A DNA stretch of 64,000 bases, from assembly GCF_009915155.1 (NCBI RefSeq), contig NZ_JAABLM010000006.1, positions 62,001 through 126,000 on the forward strand. The letters run 5' to 3'. Shown here one piece after another: positions 48,762 to 56,975 of this stretch (positions within the stretch are counted from its first letter, which is position 1; each line of letters opens with the position of its first letter). This stretch comes from Flavobacterium ichthyis (GTDB lineage Bacteria > Bacteroidota > Bacteroidia > Flavobacteriales > Flavobacteriaceae). Below the pieces are notes generated by a model that had not been told where the DNA came from, did no database searches, and saw only the letters and a list, made by a program, of their open reading frames with translations. The position numbers and the translations under genes were made by a program.

Positions 48762-48916
48762 TAAAATTAATAAAACATCATTAAGGATTATTGGCAATTA
48801 CACCATAAAAAAGTTGTTGAGTACAGAATCAGGCACGATCGCTCAAAAACATCAATTAAACGAAAAACTTTGCGAAAATTAAGGGTGAAATATATTAACA
48901 TATTCAATTTTTCGGC

Positions 48917-48924
48917 TAACTTTG
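48917..48924 (+). promoter_or_regulatory. Putative -7 element before pglF
   Basis: TAACTTTG fits TAnnTTTG. TTA (48895-48897) stands at the -33 position, 19 nt upstream. The leader would be about 40 nt. The 205-nt gap before pglF otherwise shows nothing clear. Confidence 0.42.
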
Positions 48925-48966
48925 CTGCGTAAAATTTCCCCCCGAGAATTAAATTAATGGAGTTGG

Positions 48967-50943
48967 ATGAATCCGTATCAGAAATTTAAGTCCAATGCCT
49001 CAGAAGTGGCGGGCAGTTTAAACTTGAAATTTAATTTCAAAAATTTAGGTTACTTACCCCGATGGGTGATTTTGATAATAGATATTTCAATAGTCATTCT
49101 AACCGGGTTACTTACTTATTTGTTATTGCGAGGGATGAAGTTGATCTTTATTCCCTATGATTTTTTGGCAGAAGCGTTAGGCGTTTATTTTGTAGTCAAT
49201 ATATTCTTCTTCTGGGTTTTTAGAACTTATAGTGGAATTATTCGCCACTCATCCTATATAGACGGTGTGAAATTATTTTTTACACAACTTTGTGCACTCA
49301 TCACATTGGTGTTCGTCAATTTTGTCTTTTTACTGGATCACGATTTTAAATTATATCTAAACACAGGACTTTTTCTTAATACAGTATTGTCCTTTTTCTT
49401 CTTGTTTTTCTATAGAATAGTAGTAAAACAAACGTTTGAACGTTATTTTAACGTAAGCAAAGAAGCCGAAGTTACACCTATACTCATTTATGGGTTTAAC
49501 AATAATGCCATTGCTGTCGCAAATGCACTTCGCGCAGAAAGTCCCGCGAGATTTAAACTTTTAGGATTTATTGAAAAAAGCAAGCAAAATGCTTCAAAGC
49601 GTATTCTTGATTTACCCATTATTCCTCTAAAACACAGAGTTCCGGTGATGATGCGTTCCGTTGGAGCTAGAGCTGTAATTATTGCCGATAAATCGCTCAC
49701 CAAGCAGGAAAGAATGGCAATAGTAGAGGATTGTTTAGAATTTAATTACAAAGTATTTACAGTCTCGTTAGTGACTGACTGGGAAAACCAAGAAGACATT
49801 GCTCGAAATATTAAAACTTTTGAAATCCAAGATTTGTTAGAAAGAAAACCTATCGTTTTGGATATGAAAGCAATTTCTGCACAACTGCAAAATAAAACCA
49901 TTATGGTAACTGGAGCCGCTGGTTCCATAGGAAGCGAAATTGTGCGACAGGTAATAAATTTTAATCCCAGACAAATTATTATTTTAGACCAGGCCGAAAC
50001 ACCTTTACATTCGCTTAGCCTAGAGTTAGCCTCCATCAATCCTGATGTGCAAATCCGAAATATTCTGGCAGACATACGGAATAAAACGGTAATGGATCAA
50101 ATTTTTAAAGACATTCGTCCGCAAGTGGTGTATCATGCTGCAGCATATAAGCACGTGCCATTGATGGAAGAAAATCCTTGTCAGGCCGTTTTTACCAATA
50201 TTTTAGGTACAAAAAATATGGCTGATTTAGCCGTGGAATACGCGGTTGAACGTTTCGTAATGGTTTCTACTGACAAAGCGGTAAACCCAAGTAGCGTTAT
50301 GGGGGCTTCAAAAAGAATCGCCGAAAAATATGTACAATCACTTTATTTTAAAAATCGAGCACTTAACGGTAATACTACTAAATTTATTACCACTCGATTT
50401 GGAAATGTTTTGGGCTCTAACGGGTCTGTTGTGCCACTTTTCAAAAAGCAAATAGAAGAAGGCGGTCCTATTACCATCACACATCCCGAAATCATTCGGT
50501 ATTTTATGACCATACCAGAAGCCTGTCAATTGGTTCTTGAAGCAGGAGCTATGGGACGAGGAGGAGAAATTTTCATATTTGATATGGGCAAACCGGTTAA
50601 AATTATAGATTTAGCCAAAAAAATGATCAAATTAGCAGGATATATTCCTAATAAAGATATTTCAATAAAAATTGTTGGACTTCGTCCGGGAGAAAAATTA
50701 TTTGAAGAATTACTAAACGATGCAGCCAAAACCCTGCCCACTCACCACAAAAAAATTATGATTGCTGAGGAAGTTTTTGACAATTATGAATTTGTTAGTC
50801 AGGCTGTGGAAGAAATTATAAATTCGGGTACTGATGTTAGTAACGAACAATTGGTATGGCAAATGAAACAAATTGTACCAGAATTTAAAAGTTTGAACTC
50901 CGAGTTTTCAAGCTTAGACGAAAAGTCAGTATCGAACACTTAA
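48967..50943 (+). CDS. pglF: Membrane-anchored UDP-GlcNAc 4,6-dehydratase, PglF/CapD family
   Basis: A 658-residue protein with four N-terminal membrane helices (about 30-140), a nucleotide-binding linker domain (TPILIYGFNNNAIAVANAL) and a C-terminal SDR dehydratase. The SDR part has VTGAAGSIGSEIVRQ, ILADIRNKT, AAYKHVPLMEENP and VSTDKAVNPSSVMGASKR, where Thr-Asp-Lys replaces the usual Tyr. It should make UDP-2-acetamido-2,6-dideoxy-4-keto-glucose for PglE. It has its own promoter-like element and precedes the second wza. Confidence 0.9.
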   Translation: MNPYQKFKSNASEVAGSLNLKFNFKNLGYLPRWVILIIDISIVILTGLLTYLLLRGMKLIFIPYDFLAEALGVYFVVNIFFFWVFRTYSGIIRHSSYIDGVKLFFTQLCALITLVFVNFVFLLDHDFKLYLNTGLFLNTVLSFFFLFFYRIVVKQTFERYFNVSKEAEVTPILIYGFNNNAIAVANALRAESPARFKLLGFIEKSKQNASKRILDLPIIPLKHRVPVMMRSVGARAVIIADKSLTKQERMAIVEDCLEFNYKVFTVSLVTDWENQEDIARNIKTFEIQDLLERKPIVLDMKAISAQLQNKTIMVTGAAGSIGSEIVRQVINFNPRQIIILDQAETPLHSLSLELASINPDVQIRNILADIRNKTVMDQIFKDIRPQVVYHAAAYKHVPLMEENPCQAVFTNILGTKNMADLAVEYAVERFVMVSTDKAVNPSSVMGASKRIAEKYVQSLYFKNRALNGNTTKFITTRFGNVLGSNGSVVPLFKKQIEEGGPITITHPEIIRYFMTIPEACQLVLEAGAMGRGGEIFIFDMGKPVKIIDLAKKMIKLAGYIPNKDISIKIVGLRPGEKLFEELLNDAAKTLPTHHKKIMIAEEVFDNYEFVSQAVEEIINSGTDVSNEQLVWQMKQIVPEFKSLNSEFSSLDEKSVSNT

Positions 50944-50979
50944 AAAATTGCTGTCAATAAATATTTCTAAAAAAATTAA

Positions 50980-51756
50980 ATGAAAAAAAATAAAATTCTA
51001 CTGTTTATAGGAATTGCGTTACTGCTCATCAGTACAAGCTGTGCATCTAAAAAAGGATATAATTATTATCAAAATATTGAGGAAGTTGTTAATGCTGTTA
51101 ATGAGCAAAAGTATCAAACAGCAATACATCCAGATGATTTATTAATGATTACTGTAATGGGGATTGATCCTGAAGTCACAGCACCATTTAACCAATCTAC
51201 CAATGGCAACATTAGCAGTATGAGATTAGGAAATGAATCCGTACCTATGAATTCCTACCTTGTAGATGCTGCAGGAGAAATTTCTTTCCCCATGGTTGGT
51301 AAAATGAAACTTGCAGGATTGTCACGCGAACAAGCCGTTACTACTATTAAAGAGGCCTTAAAGAAATACATAAAAGATCCAGAAATTAACTTAAGAATCC
51401 TAAACTATAAGATTACTGTACAAGGAGAAGTTAACCGCCCAGGTGTTTTTCCAATTAATAGTGAACGCATCACGTTACCTGAAGCTTTGAGTATGGCAGG
51501 TGACTTAACAGGCTACGGAAAACGAAATAATATTTTAGTGATCCGAGACAATGGAGGGAAAAAAGAAATGGCTCGAGTAGATATTACACAAGCTGATTTT
51601 TTAAACTCCCCTTATTACTACCTTGCACAAAATGATGTTATTTATGTAGAACCTAACAAAACACGAATTAACGCATCTGCAGTAGGACCAAACACATCCA
51701 TCATCATCTCGTCCTTATCATTACTCTTGACCGTGATTGCGCTAATTATTAGATAA
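50980..51756 (+). CDS. Polysaccharide export lipoprotein, Wza family (second copy)
   Basis: A 258-residue lipoprotein with a lipobox in LLISTSC, a Poly_export domain (YQTAIHPDDLLMITVMG, SYLVDAAGEISFPMVGKM) and an SLBB-like domain (VQGEVNRPGVFPINSERITL). The C-terminus is a hydrophobic helix (IIISSLSLLLTVIALII). It lies 2 nt before the second Wzc. It shares layout but only moderate sequence likeness with the copy at 24079, so it is not a recent duplicate. Confidence 0.92.
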   Translation: MKKNKILLFIGIALLLISTSCASKKGYNYYQNIEEVVNAVNEQKYQTAIHPDDLLMITVMGIDPEVTAPFNQSTNGNISSMRLGNESVPMNSYLVDAAGEISFPMVGKMKLAGLSREQAVTTIKEALKKYIKDPEINLRILNYKITVQGEVNRPGVFPINSERITLPEALSMAGDLTGYGKRNNILVIRDNGGKKEMARVDITQADFLNSPYYYLAQNDVIYVEPNKTRINASAVGPNTSIIISSLSLLLTVIALIIR

Positions 51757-51758
51757 AT

Positions 51759-54116
51759 ATGACTGAATATACTGACGCCCGAACGAACACCGAACCAGAA
51801 TTTAATTTAAGAACAGAAATCGATAAATACCGCATCCATTGGAAATGGTTTATCGTGTCAATCATAGTATTTTTAACGTTAGCATTTTTGTATTTGCGTT
51901 ATGCTACACCCATTTTTAACGCAACCTCAACAATTCTTGTAAAAGATGATCGAAGAGGAGGAGTAGCTTCAGAATTAAGTGTACTTTCCGAACTCACTGG
52001 AAGCGGTCCTAAAAATAACGTTGACAATGAAATTGAAGTGCTTAAATCTCGAACCTTAGCAGGAAAAACAGTAGATGAACTCGATTTAAATGTCTATTAC
52101 ATCTCTAATGGTCGCGTAAAATCGGTTGATTTATACACTAATTCTCCTATCAAGGCTATCTTCAGTCCAAATGAACAATTCGAAGAAAAAACCGTATTTT
52201 TTACGATTCAATCTACAAAAGAAGCTAACAAATTTAAGTTGTTAACAAGCGAAGAAAATGAACTTGGTACATTTGAATTTGGAAAATTGATAAAAACCCC
52301 TCAAGGAATGTTATCAATTTCATTAAATGATATTAAATCTGTACCCAATTTTCAAATTGATTGCGTAATTCTTCCAATCGCACAAACTACCGCTAAATAT
52401 CGCTCACTTTTACAAGTTTCCCCAGTAGGAAAATTTACAAGCGTGTTAGAACTTTCTATTGATGATGCCGTTCCGCAAAGAGCTGCCGATTACTTAAACA
52501 AGTTGGTAGAAATTTATAACGATGATGCAGTTGAGGCGAAGAACATGGTGGCAGAAAAAACTTCTCAGTTTATTTCCACGAGATTGAAACTCATAAGCGA
52601 AGAATTAACCGACGTTGAAAAAGATGCGGAAGCATTCAAACGCGCCAACAATCTAACCGATATACCTCGAGAAGCAGAGCTATATTTAACTAGCGGTTCT
52701 GAATATGAAAGAAAAGTTATTGATACAGAAATCCAACTAAATGTAGTCGCCAGTATGCGCGAATACTTGCGTTCAAGCGGTCCTGAAGATTTAATTCCCA
52801 CTAATTTGCTTTCAACAGACAGTGATGCTTCAGCCCTAATCACAGAATATAACCAGTTAATTTTAGAATATAAAAGAATATCAGCAACTGCAACTGCCGA
52901 AAATCCTATAGTTGCCAATACGGTCGCTCGAATCAAATCTTTAAAGGCTAATATTGCCCAAAGTTTGCAAAAAATGCAATCGGCGTTAAATATCACTAAA
53001 AATAACCTAAGTCGCCAAGAAAATATTATTGGTAACAAAAAATCGCAAGTGCCCACTTTAGAGCGTGAATTTAGAGTTATTGGACGTCAGCAAAAAGTAA
53101 AAGAAGAACTCTATCTATATTTACTTCAAAAACGAGAAGAAACAGCCTTAACATTTGCAGCCACCGAGCAAAACGCCAAAATTATTGACGAAGCAAGCTT
53201 TTCTAAAGTGCCAGTTTCGCCTAAAAAAATGATTATTTATTTTGGAGCGTTAATTATGGGTTTACTAATACCATTTGCTGTAATCTACTTGTCAAATTTA
53301 TTGAACACTAAAGTAAGAACCCGTTTAGACTTAGAAAAACGTTTTGAAATTCCGTTTTTAGGAGATGTCCCTAAATCAGACTCGCATAACGAATTAATCA
53401 GCACTACAAGTCGTTCAAGCTCTGCGGAAGCCATCCGGATTATTCGCACAAACTTAGAATTCATATTATCAGGAATTACACATCAAAAAGGAAAAACAAT
53501 TTTTGTAACTTCCACCATTCCAGGTGAAGGAAAAACATTTATCTCCGTAAATCTTGCGGCTACTATTGCCTTAAGTGGCAAAAAAGTTTTGCTAGTAGGT
53601 ATGGATATTCGAAACCCAAAATTGTCCGAATACATGCCTGTTAATCCGCAAGGAATTACCAATTTCCTTTCAAAACCAGATGCCAATCTCGAATCATTTA
53701 TCAATAAACTTCCAAATTTTGAAAATTTAGATGTACTGGCATCAGGGGTAATTCCACCAAATCCCGCCGAATTATTGATGAATGATAAAGTAAACCGGAT
53801 GTTTGACACGCTTCGCGAACAGTATGACTACATCATTGTAGATACCGCACCAGTTAGCGTGGTAACTGATACCGTACTAATTGCTAAAAACGCTGACGCA
53901 TTTATCTATGTAATTCGTGCCAATTATCTTGACAAACGTATGCTGGTTGTACCAGAAAATTTCTATAACGAAGGTAAATTACCAAACATGTCAACAGTTC
54001 TTAACGATACCGAAATCATGAAAAAAGGATATGGATATGGTTACGGTTACGGCTACGGTTACGGTGTAGAAGAAGAGAAAAAACCATGGTACCGTCAGTT
54101 TTTTGGTAAAAAATAA
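51759..54116 (+). CDS. Polysaccharide biosynthesis tyrosine autokinase, Wzc family (second copy)
   Basis: A 785-residue Wzz-domain BY-kinase with membrane helices near 30-50 and 490-510. A long helical periplasmic domain precedes the kinase. Motifs are Walker A STIPGEGKTFISVNLA, Walker A' LLVGMDIRNPK and Walker B YIIVDTAPV. Like the first copy it ends in a Tyr-Gly alternation (GYGYGYGYGYGYGVEEE). It closes the plus-strand run, and an intrinsic terminator follows. Confidence 0.93.
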   Translation: MTEYTDARTNTEPEFNLRTEIDKYRIHWKWFIVSIIVFLTLAFLYLRYATPIFNATSTILVKDDRRGGVASELSVLSELTGSGPKNNVDNEIEVLKSRTLAGKTVDELDLNVYYISNGRVKSVDLYTNSPIKAIFSPNEQFEEKTVFFTIQSTKEANKFKLLTSEENELGTFEFGKLIKTPQGMLSISLNDIKSVPNFQIDCVILPIAQTTAKYRSLLQVSPVGKFTSVLELSIDDAVPQRAADYLNKLVEIYNDDAVEAKNMVAEKTSQFISTRLKLISEELTDVEKDAEAFKRANNLTDIPREAELYLTSGSEYERKVIDTEIQLNVVASMREYLRSSGPEDLIPTNLLSTDSDASALITEYNQLILEYKRISATATAENPIVANTVARIKSLKANIAQSLQKMQSALNITKNNLSRQENIIGNKKSQVPTLEREFRVIGRQQKVKEELYLYLLQKREETALTFAATEQNAKIIDEASFSKVPVSPKKMIIYFGALIMGLLIPFAVIYLSNLLNTKVRTRLDLEKRFEIPFLGDVPKSDSHNELISTTSRSSSAEAIRIIRTNLEFILSGITHQKGKTIFVTSTIPGEGKTFISVNLAATIALSGKKVLLVGMDIRNPKLSEYMPVNPQGITNFLSKPDANLESFINKLPNFENLDVLASGVIPPNPAELLMNDKVNRMFDTLREQYDYIIVDTAPVSVVTDTVLIAKNADAFIYVIRANYLDKRMLVVPENFYNEGKLPNMSTVLNDTEIMKKGYGYGYGYGYGYGVEEEKKPWYRQFFGKK

Positions 54117-54122
54117 ATATTT

Positions 54123-54258
54123 CGCTTACGCAAAAATTACTCAAACCGCTTCAATCTGGAGCGGTTTTTTTTGCCAAAATTTTACAGATGTACGCTCAAA
54201 ATTTGAAGAATTCCGCTTTCGCAAAATGGACTCAGCATACTTAAATTTTGCGTAAGCG
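54123..54258. repeat. Inverted repeat bracketing the spacer after the second wzc
   Basis: CGCTTACGCAAAAATT (54123-54138) and its inverted near-copy AAATTTTGCGTAAGCG (54243-54258) enclose the terminator, with 15 of 16 positions complementary. A weaker relative, CCGCTTTCGCAAAAT (about 54213-54227), lies between. The remaining 90 nt to SulP show nothing else. Confidence 0.55.
54143..54172 (+). terminator. Intrinsic terminator after the second wzc
   Basis: AAACCGCTTC and GGAGCGGTTT form a stem around a 5-nt loop (AATCT), then eight T in total. It is 27 nt past the stop codon and ends the plus-strand polysaccharide run. Confidence 0.85.
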
Positions 54259-54350
54259 CTATTTTTATGAAACAAAACCAGTGATGGGCAACCTCAAACC
54301 AAACTGTTTATATTTTGGAATTGATCATTTTGAATAGCGAAATAAAATGA

Positions 54351-55874
54351 TTATTCCGGCATGACACGATAAGTAGGATCTTCGCTGATGTTAACTTCTA
54401 CATAACCCGAAGCATTTTGCAATAATTGAATGCAATCCGGGCTCAAGTGTTTTAAAACCACTACTTTGTTGATTGCTTTGTATTGTTCGGTTACTTTTTT
54501 AACGGCTTCAATGGCCGACATGTCTGCAATTCGTGATTCTTGGAAGTCAATGATGATTTCATTGGGGTCTGATTCAGGTTCAAATTTTTCTACAAAAGCT
54601 GTACTGCTCCCAAAAAATAAAGGACCAAAAATCTCATAAACCTTCCGACCGTTACTATCTATTGATTTTCTCGCTCTAATCCTTACGGCATTGTCCCACG
54701 CAAAAACAAGCGCTGCAATCACAACCCCAACTAATACAGCTAAAGCCAAATTGTGTAAAATAACCGTGATTGCGGCGACTAATATTCCTACAAAAATATC
54801 CGATTTTGGCATTTTATTGATGATTCTAAAAGAAGTCCATTGAAAAGTGCTAATGGCTACCATCATCATCACGCCAACCAAAGCTGCTACCGGGATTTCT
54901 TCAATAACAGAACTTCCGACCAAAATGACTGCTAAAATGGTTACAGCCCCAATGATTGCCGCCAAACGCGTTCTGGCTCCAGCTTCTAGGTTTACTAAAG
55001 TTTGTGCCACCATCGCACAACCGCCCATTCCACCAAAAAAACCGTTGGTCATGTTAGCCAATCCTTGTGCTAGCGCTTCTCTATTGGCATTTCCTTTGGT
55101 TTTGGTTATCTCATCGGTCATGTTTAAGGTCAGCAACGATTCAATCAGTCCAACACCTGCCATGATTAAAGCATAAGGAAAAATTATGTTGAGCGTTTCA
55201 AAAGTAAATGGAATTTTGGGAATGGCAAAAGAAGGCAAATCACCACTTACTGTGGCAATGTCCACCACTTTCTTTGTATCTATATTTAAGAAAAATACCA
55301 AGGCAAATACCACGGCAATTGCAATTAAAGAAGCGGGAACTGCACGGGTTAATTTGGGTACCAACCAAACTAATACAATCGTAAATAAGGTTAGTCCTGC
55401 CATGGTGTATAATTCGGTTCCCTGAAGCCAAGTGGTGATACCGTTAGTTTTGCTATTGAATTGGGAGATTTGTGCCATAAAAATAATGATGGCTAAACCG
55501 TTTAAAAACCCAAACATTACAGGTTGTGGAATTAGGCGGACAAATTTTCCAAATTTAAAAATACCCACGACCATTTGAAGAATACCTGCCAATATTACCG
55601 CGGCAAACAGATAAGACACTCCATGATTTGAAATCAAGGTCATCATGACCACTATCGTTGCACCAGCACCACCAGAAACCATTCCAGGACGACCACCAAA
55701 AATGGCTGTTACTAATCCCATTAAAAAGGCAGCATATAAACCGGTTAAAGGGGTTAATCCGGCAAGGATGGCAAAAGACAACGATTCAGGAATCATAGTC
55801 ATCGCTACTGTAAGTCCAGCCAATATTTCTATTTTGTAATTGATAGGCTGGTTGAAAATTTTTTTGAAAAACAT
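54351..55874 (-). CDS. SulP family inorganic anion transporter with STAS domain
   Basis: A 507-residue transporter of the SLC26/SulP family with about 12 membrane segments (to about residue 400) and a C-terminal STAS domain (NEIIIDFQESRIADMSAIEA). The start INYKIEILAGLTVAMTMIPESLSFA is the family signature. The substrate may be sulfate, bicarbonate or another anion. It lies on the opposite strand within the polysaccharide locus and has no evident link to glycan synthesis. Confidence 0.92.
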   Translation of the reverse strand: MFFKKIFNQPINYKIEILAGLTVAMTMIPESLSFAILAGLTPLTGLYAAFLMGLVTAIFGGRPGMVSGGAGATIVVMMTLISNHGVSYLFAAVILAGILQMVVGIFKFGKFVRLIPQPVMFGFLNGLAIIIFMAQISQFNSKTNGITTWLQGTELYTMAGLTLFTIVLVWLVPKLTRAVPASLIAIAVVFALVFFLNIDTKKVVDIATVSGDLPSFAIPKIPFTFETLNIIFPYALIMAGVGLIESLLTLNMTDEITKTKGNANREALAQGLANMTNGFFGGMGGCAMVAQTLVNLEAGARTRLAAIIGAVTILAVILVGSSVIEEIPVAALVGVMMMVAISTFQWTSFRIINKMPKSDIFVGILVAAITVILHNLALAVLVGVVIAALVFAWDNAVRIRARKSIDSNGRKVYEIFGPLFFGSSTAFVEKFEPESDPNEIIIDFQESRIADMSAIEAVKKVTEQYKAINKVVVLKHLSPDCIQLLQNASGYVEVNISEDPTYRVMPE

Positions 55875-55913
55875 AGTTTTAGATAGGAGAAATTAACCCT
55901 TTTCAGTTTAAAG

Positions 55914-56654
55914 CTAATGGGAAGAGAATTGATTATTATTGCGTACTAAATCTTTTAAAGATTGGGCATCTTTGAAAGTAATACGACGCTGAAAACTTTT
56001 AACGTGGTTTTCATGATGCACATCCGAACCTACAAAATCATATAATCCGGATGCTAATAATTGCTCGGAAACTTTTGCTATTTTTTCGCCATAATATCCT
56101 ACCGTGGAAAGCAGGTTCAACTGAAACAAACAACCGGATTGTTTCAATCGTTTATACTCTGAAATATTGTTATGGTAAAATAAATACCTTTCAGGGTGAG
56201 CCAAAACGGGTTGATATCCCGCCAAACGCAGTTTAAAAATAATATCGTGTAACTGAATTGGCGGATTTATGTATGACATTTCAACCAAAACATAGTTGTC
56301 TTTTAAAGTCAATAATGGGGTATTGGTATCAAGCAAATTTAGAAAAGAATCGTCCATCATGTATTCTGCGGCTGCTCTAACTTGAAAATCATGTCCAATA
56401 TTGCTTAATGCATCATTTAGGATTTTTTGGGCAGGTAAAATGGTTTCTGGACTGTTATCCCAAACGGTTTTAATGATGTGAGGGGTGGCAATAAATTCAG
56501 TAAAGCCAATTTTTTTCAGACTACCAATTAATAACATGGATTGATCGGAAGACTTTGAGCCATCATCAATACCAGGAATTAAGTGGGAGTGAATGTCCAC
56601 CAATCCTTCGGTTAATTCGGCTAAAATGGCTTTCTTTTTCGTGAAAAACAGCAT
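55914..56654 (-). CDS. Tyrosine-protein phosphatase of the CpsB/CapC (PHP) family
   Basis: A 246-residue metal-dependent phosphatase that probably dephosphorylates the Wzc tyrosine tails. PHP-fold metal ligands are seen in VDIHSHLIPGIDDGSK, FIATPHII, AHPERYLFY and FVGSDVHHENH. Length and motifs match the Gram-positive CpsB/YwqE group, used in Bacteroidetes in place of a low-molecular-weight Wzb. It lies 39 nt upstream of SulP on the same strand and about 1.8 kb from the second wzc, convergent with it. Confidence 0.9.
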   Translation of the reverse strand: MLFFTKKKAILAELTEGLVDIHSHLIPGIDDGSKSSDQSMLLIGSLKKIGFTEFIATPHIIKTVWDNSPETILPAQKILNDALSNIGHDFQVRAAAEYMMDDSFLNLLDTNTPLLTLKDNYVLVEMSYINPPIQLHDIIFKLRLAGYQPVLAHPERYLFYHNNISEYKRLKQSGCLFQLNLLSTVGYYGEKIAKVSEQLLASGLYDFVGSDVHHENHVKSFQRRITFKDAQSLKDLVRNNNQFSSH

Positions 56655-56870
56655 CTTTTTCTTTTTTTCATTTATGAGGGCGAAGGTAAGAAAATATGGT
56701 TTAGGATTTATGATTGAAAGAGTTAATGATTTCTAGGTTTGAAGAGTGTTGAAACGTTATATTGTAAACTCTCGGGAATAAAGCTAAAGCATTAAACTTT
56801 AAACTTGGAATTTTATAATCATATCACGCATACAAGAAAATTTAAATAGGTAGGATTAGTGTAAAAATTT

Positions 56871-56892
56871 AAAATGTTCATTTTAACATTTT
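56871..56892. other. Perfect 8-bp palindrome upstream of the Wzt-like gene
   Basis: AAAATGTT and AACATTTT are separated by CATTTT. It lies 45 nt upstream of the -7 element and could be an operator or simply AT-rich sequence. The 321-nt gap between the phosphatase and ATPase genes also holds the promoter element at 56937 and nothing else that I recognise. Confidence 0.35.
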
Positions 56893-56936
56893 GATAAGAA
56901 TGTGATGGCGAACGATGCAGTCTAGGACAGATTTGT

Positions 56937-56944
56937 TATATTTG
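56937..56944 (+). promoter_or_regulatory. Putative -7 element for the wzt-glycosyltransferase run
   Basis: TATATTTG matches TAnnTTTG, 31 nt before the ATG at 56976. No TTG lies at the proper distance upstream. Confidence 0.42.
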
Positions 56945-56975
56945 GCAGAATTTTAAGCCTAATATCTCAAGTACC

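Noticed and set aside
49746-50075. 109-codon minus-strand frame inside pglF
   Set aside because: Antisense to the NAD-binding site of a conserved dehydratase.
52565-53056. 163-codon minus-strand frame inside the second wzc
   Set aside because: Longest shadow in the window, but antisense to the Wzz domain, without promoter or recognised family.
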